Positions 54,752 to 64,000 of a DNA stretch of 64,000 bases are shown here, one piece after another. Below the pieces are notes generated by a model. That model did not search any database. It was not told the DNA's origin and saw only the letters and a program-made list of their open reading frames with translations. The stretch's first letter is position 1, and every line of letters starts with the position of its first letter. Origin of the DNA: Cladopsammia gracilis (taxonomy: Eukaryota > Cnidaria > Anthozoa > Scleractinia > Dendrophylliidae); contig JAJGOT010000308.1 of the NCBI GenBank assembly GCA_022457155.1, forward strand, positions 541,001-605,000, read 5' to 3'. A program made the position numbers and the translations under genes.

Positions 54752-56040
54752 TTTTTATCTCGTTAATGCGCTTGCGCATTAAGCGAGATTTCGGAGTCGA
54801 GTACTAAAAAGGGACAAAAGCTGTTAACAAAATTTTGTGGACTTTTGTCCGGGGGGGTTTCTTGTTCGTTCTTTATAGAAGCTATATTAGGGCATTGAGG
54901 ATATGGTTGGTTAAAGCGGTTAGGATTTCAAGAAGGGCGTCACATACTGCCACTAAAATGTTTGGGGAGCACCCCCGGACCTATTGTTAATTTCCCTAGG
55001 GTATTGGGATGTCAGAACTTGTGATGAACTTGTCATATCTCACATTACGTTACCGCAAAGGTATTAGTCCTTGTTAAATTTCGATATCTCACGTTACCTA
55101 TCAGTTTCAATCATTTGTCGTAAAGCCATTATAGCTACTTTAAAAGGGTAAAAATAGTTTAAATGCGTTTTCTTGGGAAACGTAGTTTGAGAATTTCACG
55201 GTGTATTTTACTAATGGAGAGGTTATAAGAAAGTTAAATGGGACAGGAAAGTTTGTGTGTTAATATGAGCGGTATGGCAGAGCAAAATAGCATGAACTTT
55301 GCGTTTTTTTCTATTGAGTTGTGGTTACACACACCTTGGGTTTGGGGCCTTCCCAAGGGTTAATGGCTTGGGTTCGGTTTATCTCAGGTTTCATCTTACT
55401 CTTGGGGATGCGGCTACACAGTAAAAGACTCCCCAGGGTAAAATATAATAAGATATGAGTTCACTGACACTGCAGTTTACGCGCGAAAACGTACAGATCG
55501 ACATGGATGACACGAATCGAGATCTTGTAAGTTTAATTTCAGTCAATCTCCTGCTTATCATTCGATAAATATAACAATCCGGCAGTTTTTTTTTGCGATA
55601 AGACACCGAAGAAGACGCCTTCAACTACGCTATCTTCAAGGTTTGTCGGCGTTTTATTTACATTTAGGAGCTCGCCACGAACTTGCTCGCCGCCAAGGAG
55701 GGCTTGGGTATTTCCACGACCACAGAATTGGTTTCAGCAACTTCTAAATAACAATGCACTCGATCACTGGTGGAAAGAAAACTTTAGAGTTACAAGTAAG
55801 CGTGCAATTAACCAAGCGTATCAGAGGTCAACTCAGAGAGCAGCAGCAGGCGATTTCCTGTATTAGCTACGTTCTGCATTATGATTGGCCAAGCAGTTTG
55901 ATTGTGCAATAGTATGGTAAACATGTCATAGTTGTGTTGATTTTTTGGCTTATAATGATGACGGTTGAATGGAATTGCGGCAAGCCTTCAATGGCTTAAA
56001 TTTTTGCGTCTTTTGCGTACTGTTACATAATGAAACTGTA
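54752..56040 (+). mobile_element. Repeat V copy 2: PIF/Harbinger-derived remnant
   Basis: Inverted copy of 26781-28059 with about 90% or better apparent identity. On the plus strand it contains the same HARBI1-like first exon (ATG at about 55456, donor GTAAGT at about 55528) and a later exon (about 55668-55800) reading GGLGYFHDHRIGF/ RAWVFPRPQNWFQQLL in alternative frames. The catalytic region is absent. It begins with the palindrome TTAATGCGCTTGCGCATTAA and starts where U ends. Confidence 0.7.
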
Positions 56041-57043
56041 ATAGCAATTATTAATTGTTTTAAAATAGCACAAAAGCGAAAGTACACGGGTCAGCCAATA
56101 CTATGCTACCGGTGCCAAATGCAGGTTCAATCAAATTAGTTGCAACCTGTAGGTAAACGAACTTAAAATATTCACCTTTATACGGACTTCTATTTTATGA
56201 AAGGGGTCAATCCGGCAATTTTTTTCTTAGTCATATGGGAAGTTTAACTGAGTCAGAGGCTGTCCTATTCAGTACATTTGATAGCTGCGCTCAAAAGAAC
56301 ATGCTATTTTGCTCTGCCTTTTAAGTCGCTTAGCGAGTGACAACCGGAAATATCGTGAAAAGAAAAATTGGTAAGAATATTCTGCTCCTGGAGGGGGGTG
56401 GGGGGGGGGGGACTCCTATAAGTCGTCAAGCGGAGGTGCTCGTCAGGAAAAAAAGTGAAACCCTGAACACACTAAAAGATACCATTTTCTGGGAAAATGA
56501 GTTTTTTTTTTAATCATATATTCTAAAAGATACCTAGATCCCCTAATTTTAACCCTTAAAAGATACGACGAGCACCCCCACCCAACCACATATCTCCACA
56601 TATGCGAGTCCTCCTCCGGGGTTCTGCTATACGTTGTCTACCCGGTATGATGAACAGCGAGGAGCGATTTTTTATGTCGCTTAACGAATGTCAAAGTGAA
56701 ATCTCGTGAAAAGAGTTAATTTTACGATTCGTTTAAAGTCAACTCGCTGAAAGTTAAACGAGTCAACTTTTCGCGCTCGACGAAGCTGAGAAATCTCACG
56801 CTGTATTTTTGTTCGCTTTTTGAGTTGTAATCTTTGTCTGCTGTTCCAATAGTTATTAAATATTTAGGTGTCATGATTATGCAATAGTATGCAAGAGAGG
56901 GTAGATTGTGCTTATTCAGCTAACTAAAAATGTTTCGGTTTGATTATGCAAGAGTGTGGATTTCGGTTTTGTGCTATTTTAAAACAATTAATCATTGCTA
57001 TTACAGTTTGATTATGCAACAGTACGCAAAAGACGTAAAAATG
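56005..57043. repeat. Inverted repeat pair of about 80 bp
   Basis: 56005-56085 and 56955-57043 are complementary: CTTTTGCGTACTGTTACATA, AATTAATTGTTTTAAAATAG. They enclose about 870 bp, including a G-rich run at 56395-56412 and no recognised gene. The left member is the end of V. Confidence 0.75.
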
Positions 57044-57256
57044 TTCCTGATTTTGTTTATAAAAGTTATCAAGGAAGCATTTTAAGAAGCATTTTATAAG
57101 CGATTTCAGCGTGTTTATTTTTTTAAGAGAGATTTTGTCTCTATTTGACAAAAAGACAATGTATTGTTTGAGTGGCAAGTAAGAGAGAGAAAACGTTCTT
57201 GGCGTATAAAGTCTATAAAAAGAAGACGAATATCAATTGCGTGTCGTACTGATAAC

Positions 57257-57372
57257 ATTGAAATCCTAAAGCGGACAAGAGAGTTACCTTAGAGTGCTCA
57301 ACGTAGCTTGATTGCATTGAAATCCTGACAAAAGAGAGTTGCCTTCGAGCGCTCAACGTAGCTCTATTAGCA
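57257..57372 (+). repeat. Two tandem 55-bp units
   Basis: ATTGAAATCCT..AGAGAGTT.CCTT.GAG.GCTCAACGTAGCT occurs at 57259-57312 and 57316-57366. It may be the remains of a repeated basic motif upstream of the OTU domain. Confidence 0.65.
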
Positions 57373-57442
57373 AAGAATATAGCACACTTAAAGCAAGAAA
57401 AAATATATTTAAATCTATTATTTCGTTAAACAAAATTATCAA

Positions 57443-57828
57443 TTGTTTGTAATGGTTGCTTTTAATGGTTCAGGTGCTATAGATTCAGTTTTACTACTAG
57501 AAAGTAGGTTATCTGAATTAAATAGAATTGCTCTCTTGATGTTGGAGGAGGTGGCGATTGTTTTTTTCGTGCCGTATCACATCAATTGTATGGCGATGCT
57601 ACGAACCATTTTTATATACGTAGTCTTGGCATTGAATATTTAGTATATAACCCAGAACAGTTTATAGAGAGTAATACTGAACACTCTTGGCAAGAATATT
57701 TGAATAATATGTCATGTCAAGGAACATGGGCTGATGCGATTATCATTCAAGCTGTGGCTAATTGTCTCAATTTATCAATTTATATTGTTGAATCAAATGA
57801 AACTTTTGCTCCTGTCACTCTTGTTTAA
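57443..57828 (+). pseudogene. OTU-type cysteine protease domain fragment
   Basis: A 1-nt frameshift near 57538 separates LLLESRLSELNRIALL from the OTU catalytic block GGGGDCFFRAVSHQLYGDAT (Asp and Cys of the DGxCF-type motif kept). The fold continues as NPEQFIESNTEHSWQEYLNN, GTWADAIIIQAVANCLNLSI, YIVESNETFAPV and then a TAA before the C-terminal catalytic His would appear. Such OTU domains occur in cnidarian multi-copy proteins and in Helitron-type transposons; no Rep/helicase is present here. Deubiquitinase-like function is family knowledge; this copy is broken. Confidence 0.75.
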
Positions 57829-58766
57829 TTTCGTTCCTATTACAAATTAAGTTATCGTCTCTTTCGTAGAAAAATACGTAAACATTGGGAACATCAAACT
57901 TTAAGAGGGTATAAAGGAAAAGTAACACACATCTGAACAGCGCCACCATTTTGGACGGCAATCTATCCGTTCCGATGTTAACCGCGTAACTCTTTCCTCC
58001 TTTCCGGTTCTAGATTTTTGTTCGTGAAATGACCAGAACTCAATTCGTTCTATAGGTGTCAGAACATTCACTGAAGCGTGATGCTTGAAGTTGTTTCTCG
58101 CGGTGAATTTGCCTGTAAAGAGCTGTAAACCCGGCGCAGCTTTTTCTCGACAGCTACAGTGAGCTTACTTTACCATTTTGTAAACAAGGCCAAACACACG
58201 ACAAATTAATCTAGCACTGCTAAATGAGGGTGCTAATGGGGGTACCCAATTGTCAGTTAACTACTATTTTTTTTCGGCCAATTGTAAGTTAACAAGAGGC
58301 TACACTGGTAGCCTATACTCATGCGCTTGTATAAGAAAGTTTTACGTTTTTCTTTTTTAACTGGGTCACGCTGTCGGAAATCGGTTCATTTTAATATTTT
58401 CATTCATTGATCTTATCAAGTGATTTAGCTTGACAAGTAGGAAATTACGTATATCAGTAAGGCTTTTAAATTTGCAAAGTTAAGATAAGGTTACTTTAAA
58501 GGCCATGAGAATGACCAGAGTGAATGCGTTTTCGGGATTGGACTTAGAACAGCCGCTTTACGAAAATTATTCGACATTAGATTCTCATCTAAAAACCATA
58601 ATTTCTCACCTGTCAAGATAGCTTCCAAAACCGTAATAAGGATTGTCAGTATTAAAGATGTCTGTTTGATACAGGATCGTACACAGAGAGTATGGGAAGG
58701 AAAAAAATCGAATTTCACTGATGCTTGTGTCCAATAAAATACGCTGTGGCTATATGGCCGGTAACC
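57829..58766. other. Spacer with one short repeat
   Basis: 58228-58300 (GGGTGCTAATGGGGG.. CAATTGTCAGTTAACTACTA) is related to sequences in both foldback arms (60560-60625 and 62588-62655). Otherwise nothing recognised. Confidence 0.55.
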
Positions 58767-59771
58767 GGTCAAGGTTTTCAAAACACTAAATGGCCGGCAG
58801 TTCTATTTTCACAGTAAATTTCTCAAAATCGAAAAATTCCAGCTAATCTAAACTATCATATGTCGATTTAGAAAAGTCAAGCGATCCTGAAATGCTTTAT
58901 AGATCTCAAGTCTAGGGTTTGGTTTACGCTGGGCTCAGAAGACGAAACCATGTTTAGTGACACTTAAACTTTTTTCAGTTCCACTGCCGGTCAAGGTTTT
59001 CAAAACACTAAATGGCCGGCAGTCCTATATTCTCAGTAAATTTGACAAATCGAAACAATACAGCCATTCTGAACTATCATATGTCGTGATCCTGATCAAA
59101 CGAGCCGGTTTTGTGGGATTTCTATATCACGAAACCATGTTTTGTGACACTTGGAACTTTTTTCAGCTCGACTGCCGGTCAAGGTTTTCAAAACACTAAA
59201 TGGCTGGCAGTTCTATTTTTTCAGTAAATTTCACAAAATCGAAAAGATCCAGCCATTCTGAACTATCATATGTCGTGATCCTGATCAAACGAGCCGGTTT
59301 TGTGGGATTTCTATATCACGAAACCCCCGACGAAACCATGTTTTTGCAGTCGAGCTGAAAAAAGTTCAGTGTCACAAAACATGGTTTTGTCTTCTGAGCC
59401 CAGCGTAAACCAAACACTAGACTTGAGATCTATAAAGCATTTCAGGATCGTTTGACTTTTTTAAATCGAGATATGATAGTTTAGATTAGCCGGAATTTTT
59501 CGATTTTGTGAAATTTACTGAGAATATAGAACTGCCGGCCATTTAGTGTTTTGAAAACCTTGACCGGCAGTCGAACTGAAAAAATTTCTAAGTGTCACAA
59601 AACATGGTTTCATCTACTGAGCCTAGCGTAAACCAAACACTAGGCTTGAAATCTATAAAGCATTTCAGGATCGCTTGACCTTTCTAAATCGACATATGAT
59701 AGTTTAGATTAGCTGGAATTTTTCGATTTTGAGAAATTTACTGAGAATATAGGACTGCCGGCTATTTAGTC
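58767..59771. repeat. Palindromic satellite array, units of about 190-220 bp
   Basis: GGTCAAGGTTTTCAAAACAC begins plus-oriented units at 58767, 58989 and 59177. Beyond a switch near 59345 the units run inverted (59346-59567 and 59568-59771). Units share AACTATCATATGTCG, CATTTCAGGATC and AAACCATGTTTTGTGACAC. Confidence 0.88.
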
Positions 59772-60329
59772 AACCCGCGTTCGCGTGCTAGGACAAAATG
59801 ACGAAACAGAATACATACCATGTATCTCACTTGTCGCACTTCCCATTAGAAAAGGTAGCTCCATTTCCAACTGAGCCTTTGTAACAGCTTTCCCGTCGAT
59901 CTTCTCTAATCGCAACAACTTTAAATCAAACTCACCGAGTCCAAACTTTCCGCTTATTGTTTGATTATATGTCCATTGAATTGTGCTTTGTCATGTCAAA
60001 CGGTATGCGACTTATGTGTCATTCGAATGCCGATCCTTTGTCATCATCTCGATAAAAACTCAGAATAACTTTGACCACGCCACTCGACGCCATCACGGAG
60101 ATCAAGGTCAACGCTCTACGACCCTGGTACCTTTCGCATATAATATCGGTTAATATGTCACCTGGTCACGCAGCGAGGCAGGTAAAAGTCACAAAATAGC
60201 TTTGCTGTTAGGAAAAAACTATGTTGCTTTTATTAACAACAACAATCGTTCATTTAGTATAATTAATAGAATGTCACTTAACTGTTACCGTATTTTCTCG
60301 ATTAAACGCCGGGCCCCGAATAAACGCCG

Positions 60330-62885
60330 GGTATAATTGAGGAAGTTGTGAGTAAGCTCCTCAAACGTTTGTTTGTGGTATAATAAACTTAAGATTTAAG
60401 GGCAAGGTACAAGGCTGCCAAGAAAAACGAATAATAACCCTTTCTTAAAAAATGGCGGGCGAGAAAAAACTGCTGATACAAAGAAACGCCGGGTCCACAA
60501 GGCCAAGTTTGAAATAAACGCCGGGGGCATTTAATAGAGAAAATACGGTAACTTTTCATTTATCAGTTAACTACTATATTTTTGGGCAATTGTCAGTTAA
60601 CTGTTAACCCCATCAGCACCCTCGTAAATGCACTGGTATTCTAAATTTCACTTTTGCCGGAACGCAATTGGCATGAAAACAAACAAAACGAAAAAAACTC
60701 GCGAGATAATAACGCCTTTTGTCACAACATTTCACCCACGACTGAAAAACCTTAAACAAATACTGATGAAAAATGGAGTTTCGTTCAAAACCAACCATTC
60801 CTGAAAACTATTTACAAAACGCCGTCTAACACATCATACAAGACGTAAATCACTTAACGACACGACTCATAACAGCCAAACTTTGAAAGCTAATATAAAT
60901 GCATCGCAACCGCAAAACCACATAGCGGAGTCGGTGCAGGCCTGTCATGAACCTCATTTCGATCTAAGGGAAACTAAAAAAGTGACCGCCAGGAGTGGTG
61001 CCCTGTTTATCCGCTCCAGACCCAATATTTTCTATATAAGTGCGTCCATAGCAGACGTGACCGAAAAATGACCACGTGATCACCATTTTCCCGCCATTTT
61101 TCATGTCAAAATATATAAATCAGCAGACTTGATACTTTAGCTAACTACAAAACTTTCCGTTTCATTATGCAAGAGTAGGAACACCAAAATACCATAAATT
61201 TTGACTTTCGTTCTTTTTTCGAATACTGCTGGAGAGTTGAAAAAGAAATGGCTGATGGCGCGATGTTTGCTAAACATAGCTCAAATTGTCCTGGCATGGG
61301 GAAAGGCAGCTCTAGAGAAATGACATGTTGTTACGGCCTCCTTTCATTAGATTCGGCAAATGTGAAGTTCAATGTTTGAATCGGGCCTTACTTTAAAGAA
61401 TATTAAAGATTCAGTCACCATTTGTTGTGTCAATTGATATTTTGATAATTAATATTAATGTCTCATCTGATCAGATATAAAGTCATTGCACGTGACGTAT
61501 TATCGATGTGGGCTTTTAATTGTTTTGAAATTGCAGCAATCTATTGTATTTGATTTAGAAAGTCTTTTCCATTGTCAAATATCCCAACCGAAAATAGACA
61601 ATGAATAACTGAAAATGCACTGTGTAAATTGAACCAACAACACATTTTCATCGTCAATTCAGTTAGCAAGGCGGGAAAAGTCTTTCACTTTCACTTCACT
61701 AACATCAAAATTATTTACATTCACACTCGTGATTCTTTGTTACTCATAACTTTTTTTGACTTGCACCAACACGAATTTTCAAACCAAGTTCTCTCAATCT
61801 TCTCTATCCTGCCAAGAACCATATCCAGTTGACTACTGCGCCTCGCATTTTCTACATAATGTCTGATTCTACAACGCCATCTTTACCATATTTATTTTAT
61901 ATTTATTTTAGATTCTTCTTTTTTTAACCTCATGTTTCAACGCATTAACGAGATGGCTTTAAGAGCCCTTTGATTCAACTCTCCAGCAGTATTCGAAAAT
62001 AGAACAAAAGTCAAAATTTATGGTATTTTGCTGTTCCTACTCTTGCATAATGAAACGGAAAGTTTTGTAGTTAGCAAAAGTATCAAGTCTGCTGTTTTAT
62101 ATATTTTGATGTGAAAAATGGCAGGAAAATGGTGATCACGTGGTCATTTTTCGGTCACGTCTGCTATGGACGCACTTATATAGAAAATATTGGGTCTGGA
62201 GCGGGTAAACAGGACACCACTCCTGGCGGTCACTTTTTCAGTTTCCCTCAGATCGAAATGAGGTCCATGACAGGCCTGCACCGACTCTGCCATGTGGTTT
62301 TGCGGTTGCGATGCATTTATATTAGCTTTCAAAGTTTGGCTGTTATTAGTATGTCGTTAAGTGATTTACGTCTTGTATGATATGTTAGGCGGCGTTTTGT
62401 AAATAGTTTTCAGGGATGGTTGGTTTTGAATGAAACTCCATTTTTCAGCAGTATTTGTTTAAGGTTTTCACTCGTGGGTGAAATGTTGTGACAAAAGGCA
62501 TTATTATCTTGTGAGTTTTTTTCGTTTTGTTTTTTAATGCCAATTGCGTTCCGGCAAAAGTGAAATTCAGAATACCAGTGCATTTAGGAGGGTGCTAATG
62601 GGGTTAACAGTTAACTGACAATTGCCCAAAAATATAGTAGTTAACTGATAAATGAAAAGTTACGGTATTTCTCTATTAAACGTCCCTGGCGTTTATTTCA
62701 AACTTGGCCTAGTGGACCCGGCGTTTCTTTGAATCAGCAGTTTTTTTCTCGCCCGCCATTTTTTAAGAAAGGGTTATTATTCGTTTTTCTTGGCAGCCTT
62801 GTACCTTGCCCTTAAATCTTAAGTATATTATACCACAAACAAACGTTTAAGGAGCTTACTTACAACTTCCTCTATTATACTAATT
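60330..62885. mobile_element. 2.5-kb foldback with about 910-bp arms
   Basis: 60330-61241 is inverted at 61973-62885. Arms share TGGCGGGCGAGAAAAAACTG, AACGCCGGG words, AATTGTCAGTTAACTGTTAA and TTTCCGTTTCATTATGCAAG. The loop (61244-61971) is repeat U. AAACGCCGGG motifs near the outer ends are common in marine invertebrate MITEs. No intact gene; both arms contain matching chance frames. Confidence 0.88.
61244..61971 (-). repeat. Repeat U, copy 3 (foldback loop)
   Basis: Complement of 54012-54750 with few differences. Both ends abut the foldback arms directly. Confidence 0.85.
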
Positions 62886-63066
62886 ATACTAAATTACAGT
62901 CAAGAGCGTCGAACCGTGGCCACCCGGCTAAAGTTTTTGACATCTTTTTGACAGGTTTGTGATTAGTTTGATGGGTTTTATGGCTTCCGGTTGCTGTAAA
63001 CTACCAATCAGAGGTCTTAAAAATCGAAGTCGGGATATCAAAGCGTTCAGTTCAGTTGCAAAAATA

Positions 63067-64000
63067 TGGCGTTGCAGGTAAAAGTTGATTATGGTGGGGA
63101 AAGATTTGCGACATTTATACTGAGAAATGTTACATACGAAACCCTGCTTCAGACCATACAGAGGAATTGTTCACCTCTTGCTCACCTTGATCAAGATTCT
63201 ATCAGACTTCGCTATAAAGACGAAGATGGAGACTGATGTAAACATCAGTCCAGATGATCCTTTTGCTTTTTCTGAAATGTTGCGAACGGCAAAGCAAGTA
63301 GGCGATTGAGACTACAAAAAAATCTACATCAAGGCCCACGAAGTGAATTCCCCAGTTCCACAAAAAATGAGAAGGCTTGACTCTGGTGGATTGTCAACTT
63401 CTGCTGCTTTCAGTGGCGGCGAGTTAGAACCAAAACAACTTACCTACAGAGCTTTGGCGCCAGTTGCCACTTCAACAGCACAAACTACAATTCTGTGTTC
63501 TACAGTAGCCAGGGAAAAGAGTCCATTGGATCTGAAGGAAGAGGAACTAAAGGAAAATCTCACTGTCTTGCAAGTGCAGCTATCAACTGCAAGAGAAGAA
63601 TTGAACAATCTGAAACAACAAGATAAACAGTTTTTGTCGCTGTCCAGTATTCGAGCACGAATGTGTACAGTTTGCCACGTCGCTGGGCACACAAAAACCA
63701 CCTGCAAGAATGAGCCTTGTACTAACATCAGCTGTTGCAAAGTACGAGAGAAACATCCAGAACACAGAGCAAATATACAAGAGCTACAGCGTGCGATAAA
63801 GAATCTCGAACAACAGTTTAGACGAGGAAGCTAATACCAAAGGTCTCAGGAATGCGCGCGAACGGGCCAAATCATCATTTTTCGCCATAATGCGGCCGAG
63901 ATTACGAGCCCAAAATCTCATCAAATATGCAAGTGGGAAACGCCTTCAGTTGGATCGTGATTTACTTGCTCTTCAAAGGGCACTGAACAATAGAGTTCCC
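63067..64000 (+). pseudogene. PB1-domain / CCHC zinc-knuckle protein, runs off the window
   Basis: ATG 63067 starts a PB1-type N-terminal domain: MALQVKVDYGGERFATFILR, then LDQDSIRLRYKDEDGD (OPCA-like acidic motif), and one frame on VNISPDDPFAFSEMLRTAKQ. A TGA lies at 63307. Next comes a low-complexity linker, a coiled coil (about 63540-63630) and a CX2CX4HX4C knuckle, CTVCHVAGHTKTTC (63664-63705). A second Cys cluster and helix (EHRANIQELQRAIKNLEQQF) follow. Another shift near 63815 leads to SSFFAIMRPRLRAQN and continues to the edge. It matches a multi-copy cnidarian family of unknown role. Three lesions suggest a pseudogene. Confidence 0.65.

Noticed and set aside
60883..61071. Frame repeated almost exactly at 62144-62332
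   Set aside because: The two lie in the inverted arms of the foldback, so their similarity reflects DNA duplication rather than protein conservation.

Overview
The window is AT-rich eukaryotic nuclear DNA: spliced exons with GT-AG introns, many retroelements and MITE-like palindromes, and repeat and gene families I associate with cnidarian genomes, most likely a stony coral or sea anemone. The phylum is inferred from family resemblance, not from a marker gene. There is no prokaryotic operon structure.

The host gene is an ARMC9-like (LisH/armadillo, ciliary) gene on the + strand. Five consecutive exons fit in phase: 5654-5730, 30162-30236, 32418-32508, 39978-40039 and 41555-41656, with a possible sixth at 47244-47324. 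The gene starts upstream of any exon I can recognise. One of its introns is about 24.4 kb (5731-30161) and is filled with mobile and virus-like DNA.

Layout. 206-3376: 5'-truncated L1/Tx1-like LINE with a 15-bp target-site duplication. 3881-4329: broken exon of a DUF3504 (KIAA1958/ZMYM-like) gene on the - strand. 6468-6587: palindromic MITE with a TTA duplication. About 6.6-7.8 kb: unrecognised coding-like sequence. 7.8-14.3 kb: a decayed, gene-dense cluster resembling a Polinton/Maverick-adintovirus element. It has a glycine-rich membrane/coiled-coil protein, four small membrane-type proteins, a Fic-domain protein and a retroviral-type DDE integrase, and beyond a LINE insert an FtsK/HerA-type ATPase. 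Four gene starts share a TTTAGGAAA plus TATA-box upstream motif. All of these genes carry frameshifts or stops. A further candidate fragment of such an element lies at 36.6-37.3 kb.

14.6-30 kb is mainly repeats, including a nested GC-rich element, MITEs, a Harbinger-derived element and a hammerhead-like motif. 33.9-36.3 kb holds a decayed LINE, a zinc-finger relic and a large hairpin. 43.0-45.0 kb is a large foldback plus a tandem duplication. 47.4-48.1 kb is a Gypsy-type integrase relic interrupted by a tRNA-derived SINE.

The most interesting structure is at 50767-54009. A broken gene with a PIN-like nuclease region and a cysteine-rich CXC-type tail is bounded by about 400-bp terminal inverted repeats, as a DNA transposon would be. 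The repeats run into the start of the gene. It is followed directly by a repeat (U) and a PIF/Harbinger-derived segment (V) that recur elsewhere in the window. At 58.8-59.8 kb there is a palindromic satellite, and at 60.3-62.9 kb a 2.5-kb foldback whose loop is another copy of U. The right edge cuts through a PB1-domain/zinc-knuckle gene.

The transposon-like and virus-like genes all look inactive here. Only the ARMC9 exons appear intact.
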